Under the pieces are notes generated by a model that saw only the letters and a program-made list of their open reading frames with translations, had not been told where the DNA came from and did no database searches. A program made the translations under genes and the position numbers. From JANQTF01 sp041741415 (GTDB lineage: Bacteria; Bacteroidota; Bacteroidia; J057), in contig JBGSKC010000041.1 of assembly GCA_041741415.1 (NCBI GenBank), forward strand, positions 1 through 64,000: 64,000 nucleotides of DNA. Reading direction: 5' to 3'. The number at the start of each line of letters is the position of its first letter. Position 1 is the stretch's first letter. Of the stretch, positions 35,769 to 43,269 are shown piece after piece.

Positions 35769-37544
35769 ATGTCTCTCACCGCTGCCCGCAACTGGCTTGA
35801 AGACCATCAACTGGATGGCTACTTTCATCTCCACACCGATCCTCACCAAAGTGAGTACCTGGCCGGGCACTGGCAGGTCATGGAGTGGGTGAGTGGTTTC
35901 ACCGGCTCGGCCGGCCACCTTGCTTTTACCCGGGATGCTGCAGCAGTCTGGACAGATTCCAGGTATCATGTTCAGGCAGAAAAGCAACTTGCCAACGGGG
36001 GCTTCGGGCTAGTGAAAATGGGCGTTCCGGGACAAGACATCAGCGTGGCCGACTGGTTTTCCCGGCAAATGGAAACCCCTGCCCGGATCGGCTATGACCC
36101 CAGGTTGTTGTCGCACGCCCAGTGGAAGGCCAGGAAGCGGGAAATGGAAGCAGCGGGCTTTGAATGGGTGTCGGCAGGCGGCATGTGGGAGGCAATCTGG
36201 GATCAACGCCCTGCATTACCCTCACAGCCGGTCACTGAACACGGAGTTGGTTTTCCCGGCCAAACGAGAGGGGAGAAATTAACTGAACTGAAAGGCAAGC
36301 TGGGCAAGGCAAATGCAGTGTTTGTGTCCACCCTCGACGACATCGCCTGGCTGCTCAACCTCCGGGGCACTGACATTTCCTACAACCCCCTGTTCATGAG
36401 CTATTTGCTGGTCTTGCCGGACGAGGCAAAGTTGTTTGTTGCGGAGGAGAAAATCAGCAGTTCCCTGCGGGAGGTATTAGCCGAAGACCACATCAGCATT
36501 CAGCCCTACGAGGCCATTTTTGAAGCCCTGGCGCAGATTCCTGCCGGGATTTCCCTTCGGATTGACCCTAACCGCTTCAGCCAGGCAGCAATGGAGGCTT
36601 TGCCTGCGGAGGGAAAACGGTTCAAGGGAGAGCTCCCCACCCTGCTGATGAAGGCACAGAAGCCGGTTCATGAACAGATTCAGCTCCGGGCCTCCCAGGT
36701 GCGGGATGGCGTGGCAATGTGTCGTTTCCTGGCCTGGCTGGACCGGGAAATTGGCAGCCAACCCATCACGGAGGAAAGTGCAGCCTTGAAATTAAGCGCT
36801 TTCCGGGCCGGGCAGGCCTGGTTTCAGGGCGAGAGTTTTGCCCCGATTCCCGGATATGGCCCCAATGGCGCGCTGCCCCACTACCGGGTTACCCCCGAAA
36901 GCAACCTGACCCTTCAGCCGGAGGGCGTTTTCCTGATCGACTCGGGAGGACAGTACCTCGACGGCACCACTGATATTACCCGGACTGTGGCCCTGGGACC
37001 GGTTTCGGAGCAAGCCCGGATCGATTTTACCCTGGTGCTCAAAGGCCATATTGCGCTGGCGGAAGCGGTGTTTCCTGCTGGCACACAGGGCGTTCAGCTG
37101 GATGTGCTGGCCCGGCAGTTTTTGTGGCAGGCCGGGATGAATTATGGCCATGGTACCGGCCACGGGGTAGGGTATTTTCTGAATGTGCACGAAGGCCCCT
37201 GTGGCATTAGCCCAAAAGTAACTCAACAGCCAGCGCTGGCCCCGGGGATGTTGTTATCGAATGAACCGGCGCTGTACCGGGAAGGGGAGTACGGCATCCG
37301 GATCGAGAACCTGCTACTGGTGCAGGAAAAGGAAAATACAGGCTTTGGACAGTTTCTTTGCTTTGAAACGGTGACGTTGTGCCCAATCGACCAGAGGATG
37401 GTAGTGCCTGGCTTGCTGAGCGAGGAGGAACGCCTGTGGCTGGACCGCTACCACGAGCGGGTGCTGGAGGCTTTGAGTCCGGGTTTGTCGGGAGACGACC
37501 TTGCCTGGCTGCAAGCTGCGACGACGCCTGTGAGAAAGGGCTAA
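35769..37544 (+). CDS. pepP: Xaa-Pro aminopeptidase (M24B)
   Basis: This dimetal aminopeptidase removes N-terminal residues that precede proline. The 591-residue product has the long three-domain form (two creatinase-like N-terminal domains and a pita-bread C-terminal domain). Metal ligands are visible in L-I-D-S-G-G-Q-Y-L-D-G-T-T-D-I-T-R (two Asp), G-H-G-T-G-H-G-V-G (His), N-E-P-A-L-Y (Glu) and I-R-I-E-N (Glu). No signal peptide is present, so it is cytoplasmic. The ATG at 35769 follows the preceding terminator by 18 bases, so its promoter must overlap that region. Confidence 0.9.
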   Translation: MSLTAARNWLEDHQLDGYFHLHTDPHQSEYLAGHWQVMEWVSGFTGSAGHLAFTRDAAAVWTDSRYHVQAEKQLANGGFGLVKMGVPGQDISVADWFSRQMETPARIGYDPRLLSHAQWKARKREMEAAGFEWVSAGGMWEAIWDQRPALPSQPVTEHGVGFPGQTRGEKLTELKGKLGKANAVFVSTLDDIAWLLNLRGTDISYNPLFMSYLLVLPDEAKLFVAEEKISSSLREVLAEDHISIQPYEAIFEALAQIPAGISLRIDPNRFSQAAMEALPAEGKRFKGELPTLLMKAQKPVHEQIQLRASQVRDGVAMCRFLAWLDREIGSQPITEESAALKLSAFRAGQAWFQGESFAPIPGYGPNGALPHYRVTPESNLTLQPEGVFLIDSGGQYLDGTTDITRTVALGPVSEQARIDFTLVLKGHIALAEAVFPAGTQGVQLDVLARQFLWQAGMNYGHGTGHGVGYFLNVHEGPCGISPKVTQQPALAPGMLLSNEPALYREGEYGIRIENLLLVQEKENTGFGQFLCFETVTLCPIDQRMVVPGLLSEEERLWLDRYHERVLEALSPGLSGDDLAWLQAATTPVRKG

Positions 37545-37579
37545 AACGCATCAGGCGACCCCGGGGGGTCGCCTGATGC
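37543..37579 (-). terminator. Terminator of the 115-residue T9SS mini-protein gene
   Basis: A 13-bp perfect stem (GCATCAGGCGACC at 37548-37560 with GGTCGCCTGATGC at 37567-37579) is followed, on the minus strand, by GTTTTAG. The T-run favours termination of the minus-strand gene at 37608-37955. The stem would also serve the convergent peptidase gene, though without a T-run on that side. Confidence 0.7.
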
Positions 37580-37607
37580 TGGCAAATCATTCGCAGGAAA
37601 GCGAGCG

Positions 37608-37955
37608 CTATTGCAAGATGATTCTTTTGACGATCTGCTGCTGATCTACATCGATTTTCACGAAGTAAACACCGCGGGGGAGGCCGGAAAGATCGAACTG
37701 GATTTGCTGGTTGGTTTCAACCTGGCGAACATCCACCCGCTGACCAATGAGGTTGACGATTTTCACCTCGAAAGTTTCAGAGAACTGACTTTCGATGTTG
37801 AGAAAAAAGACACCGTTGGTTGGGTTTGGATAAACGGAAGCGTCAATGCGGAGACCGTCAATTTCTTCCAGAGGCTGGTGGTTCAGGGTGCCGGCAATCG
37901 AAGGAAGGGCGGCGAGAAGGAACAGAGAGACAAAGAGTAAACGTAACTGTTTCAT
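37608..37955 (-). CDS. Mini-protein: signal peptide plus T9SS type A sorting domain
   Basis: The 115-residue product has a signal peptide (MKQLRLLFVSLFLLAALPSI, cleavage after A-G), about 18 linker residues, then a complete T9SS C-terminal domain: V-Y-P-N-P-T-N-G-V-F-F-L-N at the start, L-I-G-Q-R-V in the middle, and G-V-Y-F-V-K-I near the end. There is almost no room for a cargo domain. It may be a real small secreted protein, a carrier that occupies the T9SS, or the leftover of a larger gene. It has its own terminator, and a similar protein lies at 39456-39797. Confidence 0.8.
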   Translation of the reverse strand: MKQLRLLFVSLFLLAALPSIAGTLNHQPLEEIDGLRIDASVYPNPTNGVFFLNIESQFSETFEVKIVNLIGQRVDVRQVETNQQIQFDLSGLPRGVYFVKIDVDQQQIVKRIILQ

Positions 37956-38025
37956 TTGCGAATGATTTGAAAGGCAAGTTATGGAACAATACCCAAATTC
38001 GTGCCATGAAGTTTCAGGGTTATCC

Positions 38026-38033
38026 TACATTTG
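38026..38033 (+). promoter_or_regulatory. Bacteroidota -7 element before the SDR gene
   Basis: TACATTTG matches TAnnTTTG exactly and ends 20 bases before the ATG at 38054. Its position inside the alternative longer frame (start 38006) supports the shorter start. Confidence 0.45.
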
Positions 38034-38053
38034 GCACTGAAAAGGGAAGAACA

Positions 38054-38785
38054 ATGAGCGAACGTGCAGAAACAACGGACAAACGTGCGGGGCTTCGGGC
38101 CTTGATCTTTGGTGCTACCGGCCTGGTGGGTTCTGAATTGTGGCGCTTGCTGGGGGAAGACGGGCGTTGGAGCCAAATCGTTTGCCTGGGCAGAAAAAAA
38201 CCTTTCGGGATAGACGAATATCCGCAAGTTTCTGCATCAGAGGTGAACCTTTTTCAGCCAGAAACTTTCTCCAGCCAGTTGAAAGCAGACGTAGCCTTTT
38301 GCTGCCTTGGCACCACGAGAAAGCAAGCTGGCTCCAAAGAGGCCTTCTGGAGGGTGGACGTTGAGCTGGTTACCCTGCTGGCCGAAGCTTGTGCCAGGGC
38401 TGGCGTTCGTAGGTTGGTGGTGATGTCGGCGATGGGCGTGAAGAAAAATTCGATGTTTTTCTACAACCGCGCCAAAGCCACGATGGAGGAGCAGGTTCGC
38501 AGCAGCGGCATCCCAGAGGTGGTGTTTGTGCGCCCCGGCCTGCTGATGGGGCAGCGCAAAGAACATCGCCCCGGCGAATCACTTGCCATTGACTTTACCA
38601 GAGCGGTGACCCCGCTGGCAAGTCGCCTGGGCTGGGAAATCCCCGCAATCGAAATAGCCACCCTTGCCAGTGCCATGATTCACCTGGGAATCGGCGAGGT
38701 TCCGGCCCAGCCCGTGAACAACAGCGAGTTAATTCTGCTCGGCAACCGGGAGGTTCATGACCGTGAACATCTTGGTACGCTGTAA
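38054..38785 (+). CDS. NAD(P)-binding SDR-type oxidoreductase
   Basis: The 243-residue protein has an N-terminal Rossmann motif (I-F-G-A-T-G-L-V-G) and the atypical SDR layout seen in HTATIP2/YbjT-like proteins: the C-C-L-G-T-T-R segment, S-A-M-G-V in place of the usual active-site serine strand, and F-Y-N-R-A-K with a Y-x-x-x-K pair. It probably binds NADP(H); the substrate is unknown. The start is at 38054, downstream of a -7 promoter box. It is followed after 37 bases by a LacI-like gene. Confidence 0.8.
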   Translation: MSERAETTDKRAGLRALIFGATGLVGSELWRLLGEDGRWSQIVCLGRKKPFGIDEYPQVSASEVNLFQPETFSSQLKADVAFCCLGTTRKQAGSKEAFWRVDVELVTLLAEACARAGVRRLVVMSAMGVKKNSMFFYNRAKATMEEQVRSSGIPEVVFVRPGLLMGQRKEHRPGESLAIDFTRAVTPLASRLGWEIPAIEIATLASAMIHLGIGEVPAQPVNNSELILLGNREVHDREHLGTL

Positions 38786-38822
38786 CTTTCTCCCTTCGAA
38801 TTGACTACCCGCCCCCTTCGTT

Positions 38823-39425
38823 GTGAGAAAAAAGCAAGTTACCATTCTGGAACTGGCCACCCGCCTGGGGCTTTCGGCTTCCACGGTGTCGCGTGCCCTT
38901 AATGGCCGCCACCGCATTTCGGAAGACACCCGAAACAAAGTGCAGGCGCTGGCCAGCCAGCTCGGTTATCGGCCCAACGTCTCTGCAAGGCATTTGCGCG
39001 AAAACAGAACCTATACCCTCGGCTTGCTGGTTCCTCACCTTCACACTGCATGGAACCAGTCTCTCGTAGAGGCTTTTGTGGAAGTGAGCCGTGAACACGA
39101 GCATCATTTGCTTCTCCAAATCGGTGAAAGCGTGCAACCTCTTCATTTTTTGCTCAATGCCCACCTCGACGGCCTGCTGCTGATCACCAATCTTCAGATG
39201 GACATCTTCACCATGGCGGCGCTGACCAAAGCCAGGCATTTGCCTCTGGTGATGACGGGGCCTGCACCTGAACATGTTTCGTCGGTACAGCCCATCAGTA
39301 ACGGTTCCTCGTCAATGGCCCAGCTTGCGGCCAAAGCAGCAAGGGTGGCTTTGAAGCTGCTGTTTGACGAACTGGAGGCCATCGAAAACGACCGGCCAGG
39401 CACAGCTCAGACCGTGATGGTCTGA
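38823..39425 (+). CDS. LacI-family regulator lacking most of its ligand-binding domain
   Basis: The 200-residue product starts with a normal LacI helix-turn-helix (V-T-I-L-E-L-A-T-R-L-G-L-S-A-S-T-V-S-R-A-L-N-G) and hinge (G-Y-R-P-N-V-S-A-R-H-L-R). The first subdomain of the sugar-binding fold follows (T-L-G-L-L-V-P-H-L). It then jumps to the C-terminal end of the fold (V-S-S-V-Q-P-I-S, then A-A-R-V-A-L-K-L-L-F-D-E-L). Compared with about 340 residues in the family, roughly 130 from the second subdomain are missing without a frameshift. It starts with GTG. It may dimerise and bind DNA without a ligand switch, or be a decaying gene. Confidence 0.75.
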   Translation: MRKKQVTILELATRLGLSASTVSRALNGRHRISEDTRNKVQALASQLGYRPNVSARHLRENRTYTLGLLVPHLHTAWNQSLVEAFVEVSREHEHHLLLQIGESVQPLHFLLNAHLDGLLLITNLQMDIFTMAALTKARHLPLVMTGPAPEHVSSVQPISNGSSSMAQLAAKAARVALKLLFDELEAIENDRPGTAQTVMV

Positions 39426-39455
39426 GCTGGCTGACAGCGGCTGTTTTTCAGGTGT

Positions 39456-39797
39456 TCATTGGCTTCCTAGCCCGAGGACCACCTTAGCCAACTGGGTTTT
39501 CCCCCCGGAATCCAGTTGTAAGATGTACACCCCAGGCCGGAGGGAGGCAGTGGCGAGCCGCGGCACCAGGACCCCAGCCGGAACATTGTCCCGCATCCAC
39601 AACAATACCATCTTACCATCGGCATTGAAAAAGCGGAGCTGAACAGGCCCGGGTTCTGGAATCCAGATCACCAGCGGCGAGGTTTGCAGAATTCGGATGG
39701 TTTCCTCCACCAGACGGTGGTCTTTCAAGAGCATTTCAGGACCAGGAAACAGGAAGAAGCATCCTAACAGAAAAGCGGAAAGAACGGTCGCTTGCAT
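39456..39797 (-). CDS. Second mini-protein with a T9SS-like C-terminal domain
   Basis: The 113-residue product begins with a hydrophobic stretch (V-L-S-A-F-L-L-G-C-F-F-L-F-P-G) that could be a signal peptide. After about 25 residues it has a divergent T9SS-type C-terminal domain: Q-L-R-F-F-N-A-D-G-K-M-V, then L-R-P-G-V-Y-I-L-Q-L, and a final Q-L-A-K-V-V-L-G. It resembles the protein at 37608-37955 in design but is more diverged and lacks the P-N-P motif. It is convergent with the LacI gene, 30 bases away. It may be a small cargo-less protein or a remnant. Confidence 0.6.
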   Translation of the reverse strand: MQATVLSAFLLGCFFLFPGPEMLLKDHRLVEETIRILQTSPLVIWIPEPGPVQLRFFNADGKMVLLWMRDNVPAGVLVPRLATASLRPGVYILQLDSGGKTQLAKVVLGLGSQ

Positions 39798-40122
39798 GGC
39801 AGTGGCGTTTCCTCAGAGATGGCGAAATCTGTGCTGAAGCGCCCCGTTTTTTTGTTCAGGAGTGAGCAGACAGGCACTAGTTCACGGAAAATGACGTTTT
39901 TTTTGAAAAGTCTTCCTGGATGGTCAATTCCAGCAACATGCATCCCGGTTCTTCTTCTTTCCCGTTGTTCTCAATTTGAGAAAAGATCTACCATTTTGGC
40001 TTTGCATCTGGAAAGAAAATCCCGGTTTTTGCAAATAGAATCCCCAACTTGGCCTGGAAAGGCTTTATTATTGAAGCCGCCTACGCCAGTTCATCTCTTC
40101 TCAGCCGATCAGCCATTTGCCC
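39798..40122. other. Intergenic region with no recognised element
   Basis: This 325-base divergent spacer separates the mini-protein gene (minus) from the lipoprotein gene (plus). It should carry both promoters. It has several T-rich tracts, but no clear TTTG-N17-23-TAnnTTTG promoter, repeat or small gene was identified. Confidence 0.6.
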
Positions 40123-41340
40123 ATGAGCTCTTTTTCTTTCGCTATTCTCTCCAATTCTAGTTTCGGTTCCCTGTGGCGTTGGCTGATGCCGCTGGGGCTG
40201 CTGCTGCTGGCCATGGGTTGTGGTGCTGAAACCAGTTCTTCGGTTGTGACCGTCACCACGACAGACAGCACAGACACGCTTCTGGAAAGCCAGTCGCGCG
40301 GGCTTCCAGAGGCTAACCTGAGGCTGGGAAGCTCCGACACCACCTTTGAGACCCGTTTCCCCACGCTGGCCATGTTGATGGCGAAGGAGGAGCCCTCAAC
40401 CTTGGAAATTGTGAAGGCTTTTGTAGCCACAGTCGCACGACCTGAGGACATTCGCACCGAGCAAGCCTTTCTTGATCTTCTTGCTTATCGGGATACTGCC
40501 ATCATTCCCCGGCTGGACCCGGCTATTTATCGCTGGGAGGACAGCGGAAAGAGATATGAGCATTTCGAAGCACTGGAGGCCGAGCTAAACAGACTGGGCA
40601 TGCAATCCATCGAAGCCGAAGGCTCCTTCCTGGGCCTGGGCCCCGCAGATTTGCTCGCCTCGGAGTGGGACCGCCTCGCTTCTGCGGAGCTGAAGCTTTT
40701 TCTCCAGTTTGAGGAGTTAAAGACCCGTGCAATGGGAGGAGAGTATCCTTTTCTCGACATGGGGGGATATCTGGCCTTAGCTGAGATCGGTGAAAAAATG
40801 ATGGCGTTGCCCAAAAACCGCTACCAGGATTCCATCGTGCAGGACTACCACCGGTACCTGGTTTTCATTCACGACATCCACCAGGTAGTTGATCTCACCA
40901 CCCGGGAGGAGCCGAATATGTTCGTTTCCGGGATCAGCACTGAGCATTATCCCTACCTCACTGATACCCGCTCGCGGCAGGTTTATCTGGATGAGCAGCC
41001 TGTATCTCTTTTTTCCAAAGCCCTGGCGGGAGTCATGGCTCAGCCCTCCAGCATGAGTCCAAGGCCAGAACATTTGTACCTCGTGGTGATTGCCTGGGAA
41101 GCCGAAGAAGCTGTTGCCCGCCAGCGGGTGATTGCCTCCCTGCTTAAAGGGCAGGACGTGCCCCACCATCTGGCTGTTCAGCTTGGCGACGGAAGCACCA
41201 GATACGCAGTGGTATATCGCTTTTTTGAGGAGGAAACAACGGCTGAGGAAGCACTCAGGCGAGCTGAGACCCAGTTCAGAGACGTGGAGCTCATCATGGT
41301 GAGCGTGTCGGGAGATCGCTTGTATCAAATTGGCGGATAA
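40123..41340 (+). CDS. Lipoprotein of unknown function
   Basis: The 405-residue protein has a longish N-terminus followed by a lipobox (L-L-L-L-A-M-G-C), so it should be lipidated and carried to the envelope. A Thr/Ser-rich linker follows. The main body, from about residue 80, is helical, with many charged residues and no recognised family; G-D-G-S-T-R-Y-A-V-V-Y-R-F-F appears near the C-terminus. It resembles gliding-associated or periplasmic lipoproteins only in general form. The ATG at 40123 is preferred over the TTG six bases earlier. It is 62 bases ahead of the reductase gene and may be co-transcribed. Confidence 0.65.
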   Translation: MSSFSFAILSNSSFGSLWRWLMPLGLLLLAMGCGAETSSSVVTVTTTDSTDTLLESQSRGLPEANLRLGSSDTTFETRFPTLAMLMAKEEPSTLEIVKAFVATVARPEDIRTEQAFLDLLAYRDTAIIPRLDPAIYRWEDSGKRYEHFEALEAELNRLGMQSIEAEGSFLGLGPADLLASEWDRLASAELKLFLQFEELKTRAMGGEYPFLDMGGYLALAEIGEKMMALPKNRYQDSIVQDYHRYLVFIHDIHQVVDLTTREEPNMFVSGISTEHYPYLTDTRSRQVYLDEQPVSLFSKALAGVMAQPSSMSPRPEHLYLVVIAWEAEEAVARQRVIASLLKGQDVPHHLAVQLGDGSTRYAVVYRFFEEETTAEEALRRAETQFRDVELIMVSVSGDRLYQIGG

Positions 41341-41402
41341 CGTAGTGAAAAGCTGCGCAGGATTGAGAATATTCGCGGCAAGACATTTTCCCTCCATTTT
41401 TT

Positions 41403-42320
41403 ATGCAGCGAAGAATCATTCTCACTGGAAGCAACGGTCTTTTGGGCCAAAAGCTGGTTTACCTCCTTGCCGATCGTCCTTTCACGCGTCTCATTGCCAC
41501 CTCCCGCGGCATTAACCGCCATTCGCTTCGAAGCGGCTACCACTACGAGGCCATCGACCTGATGGATGCTGCTGCCTGGAAGCAACTCTTTGAAGAAGTG
41601 CAACCAACAGACCTGATCCACACAGCTGCGATGACCCTGGTGGACCAGTGTGAAACCGACCACGAAACCTGCGATAAGTACAACGTCGAGGCGGTTCAGA
41701 TCCTGGCTGATTGCTGCCGGGCCCATGGAACGCGGTTTTATCACATTTCCACTGACTTCATCTTCGACGGCGAAAATGGCCCCTATCAGGAGCAGGACGC
41801 CCCGAATCCTGTCAATTATTATGGCCACGCCAAGCTCAAGGCAGAGCAAATCGTTCAGAACAGCGGGGTTGACTGGGCGATTCTCCGCACGATGCTCCTG
41901 TATGGCCTCACGCCTGCCATGTCGCGGAGCAACATCGTGTTGTGGGCAAAAAAATCGCTCGAAGAAGGCAAATCTATCCCCGTGGTGAACGACCAGTGGC
42001 GTTGTCCCACCCTCGCAGAAGACCTCGCCAGCGGTATCCTCGCCGCTGTGATGCGCGAAGCCAGGGGCATTTACCACATGTCGGGCCCCGATATGATGAC
42101 CATTTCGGAGCTGGCGCGAAAGGTGGCCCGCCACTGGGAGCTCGATGAAAGCCTCATTCAGGAAATCAGTTCGGGCAGCCTCAAGCAAGCTGCCAGGCGC
42201 CCGCCTAAAACCGGATTTCTGATTCTCAAGGCCCAGACAGAGCTTGGGTATCAGCCTCACACGGTAGAGCAGGGGCTGATTGTGCTGGACCGGCAGCTGA
42301 GAGAAGGCTGGATGGACTGA
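41403..42320 (+). CDS. RmlD-like dTDP-4-dehydrorhamnose reductase family protein
   Basis: The 305-residue protein is an extended SDR: N-terminal G-S-N-G-L-L-G-Q binds NAD(P), A-A-M-T-L-V-D-Q-C-E follows the fold's fourth strand, and Y-Y-G-H-A-K gives the catalytic Y-x-x-x-K. This pattern and length fit the RmlD/SDR family of sugar nucleotide reductases. The other rmlABC genes are not nearby, so the true sugar substrate is uncertain. It ends at a TGA just before a repeat-rich region. Confidence 0.8.
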   Translation: MQRRIILTGSNGLLGQKLVYLLADRPFTRLIATSRGINRHSLRSGYHYEAIDLMDAAAWKQLFEEVQPTDLIHTAAMTLVDQCETDHETCDKYNVEAVQILADCCRAHGTRFYHISTDFIFDGENGPYQEQDAPNPVNYYGHAKLKAEQIVQNSGVDWAILRTMLLYGLTPAMSRSNIVLWAKKSLEEGKSIPVVNDQWRCPTLAEDLASGILAAVMREARGIYHMSGPDMMTISELARKVARHWELDESLIQEISSGSLKQAARRPPKTGFLILKAQTELGYQPHTVEQGLIVLDRQLREGWMD

Positions 42321-42363
42321 AGAGAGACAGCTTCGCTGAGAGAAGTCAGACCGCTTTGCTGAG

Positions 42364-42425
42364 AGAAGCGAGACCGGAGGCGAAGCCGGTCCAGTCTGAC
42401 CTCCGACTTCTGACCTCTCGCTTCT
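42364..42425. repeat. AGAAGCGAGA hairpin with ACCGGAGGCGAAGCCGG core
   Basis: AGAAGCGAGA (42364-42373) pairs exactly with TCTCGCTTCT (42416-42425). The core ACCGGAGGCGAAGCCG is shared with 8930-8945, so the two spacers carry related repeats. Confidence 0.6.
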
Positions 42426-42517
42426 GAAACCCGGCGTTGCTACAAAGATTCGACCCCGCTGGGGTCGGGTTTCACCTGGCCTCCTTCGACGGGCTCTGGG
42501 ACCGGAAGTCGTCGCCT

Positions 42518-42561
42518 GTCATGGTGAGCAGGGCCATTTTGGCCCGTCGCCGAACCATGAC
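42518..42561 (+). repeat. GTCAT-hairpin repeat, complete copy (GG/CC outer stem)
   Basis: GTCATGGT (42518-42525) pairs with ACCATGAC (42554-42561). GAGCA and GTCGCCGA flank the inner hairpin GGGCCA-TTT-TGGCCC. It is the same form as 1043-1084 with another inner stem. Confidence 0.8.
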
Positions 42562-42572
42562 CAAAGCGGGGA

Positions 42573-42615
42573 GTCATCCTTCGGCGACAGCCCTTGAGGG
42601 CTTGCTCAGGATGAC
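42573..42615 (-). repeat. GTCAT-hairpin repeat, complete inverted copy (CC/GG outer stem)
   Basis: GTCATCCT (42573-42580) pairs with AGGATGAC (42608-42615). TCGGCGAC and TGCTC flank the inner hairpin AGCCCT-TG-AGGGCT. It lies 11 bases after the copy of the other form, in opposite orientation, as at 1043-1150. Confidence 0.8.
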
Positions 42616-42691
42616 AGCGCGGCAAACACATGGCCCCCGGTATGACAATGTGCTGCAATTGCCCCTAGCCAATCTTCCACAAGGGCTATTG

Positions 42692-43201
42692 TTAGGCCGG
42701 GCGGTCGGCTGGGCTGCCTGGCAATGTCCGCAGCAGTTGCTCCAGTTTGTGGATCGCCAGCTGCTGGTCTGCTGGCTGTCGATGGGCATCCATCCCAAAC
42801 TGCACCTCGCCTTTAAAGCCATCGTCTTGGATGCCTTTTATGTCGAACAGGGCGTCGCAGGCATGGTAGCGAAGCAGGTAGGGGTTTTCGAGGTCGCTGA
42901 CAATGGCAAATAGTGGCCAGATAGACTTTGCGGTGCCTTTGCAGGTGAGGGCGCGCCAGATTTGGTAGTTGTCTCTGCCTTCCCAGATGTTGCCGGGTTT
43001 GGTGGCGATGATCGCCAGCAGGGCATCTTCGTCAAGCCGATCAAGCTCGGCGAAAATGTTGTCGGATTCTGATTCGTAGTGTTGTTGGAATTCGCCGTAG
43101 GTCATAGGAAAGAGGGGGCGGTGAATGGTGGTGGGGGCAGAAGACGGTGAACTGGGAGTGGATTTGCTTTTGAACCCATGAAATTGTTCGTTTGACTCCA
43201 T
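42692..43201 (-). CDS. Small helical protein, unknown function
   Basis: The open frame encodes 169 residues. The first 32 are Ser/Pro/Thr-rich, so the ATG at 43105 (M-T-Y-G-E-F-Q-Q-H-Y) may be the true start, giving 137 residues. The remainder looks helical, with a HEAT-like stretch (P-Y-L-L-R-Y-H-A-C-D-A-L-F-D-I). No family, signal peptide or catalytic motif is seen. It starts 68 bases after the P-type ATPase stop and ends in the repeat region, but its base composition is like the rest of the window, not like the ATPase. Confidence 0.5.
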   Translation of the reverse strand: MESNEQFHGFKSKSTPSSPSSAPTTIHRPLFPMTYGEFQQHYESESDNIFAELDRLDEDALLAIIATKPGNIWEGRDNYQIWRALTCKGTAKSIWPLFAIVSDLENPYLLRYHACDALFDIKGIQDDGFKGEVQFGMDAHRQPADQQLAIHKLEQLLRTLPGSPADRPA

Positions 43202-43269
43202 CTCATTAAGCCAAAGACAAGTTAGCGGTTGTGCGCCATTTTTTCAGGGTTGTTGCAAGCTTCAATGGC

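Larger units (their letters stand above)
42321..42691. other. Repeat-rich spacer
   Basis: This 371-base stretch holds no supported gene. It starts with simple GAGAAGT/GAGAAGC units and a 10-bp hairpin (42364-42425), then a degenerate TTCGAC hairpin near 42481-42510, then two full covarying hairpins (42518-42561 and 42573-42615). Confidence 0.7.
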
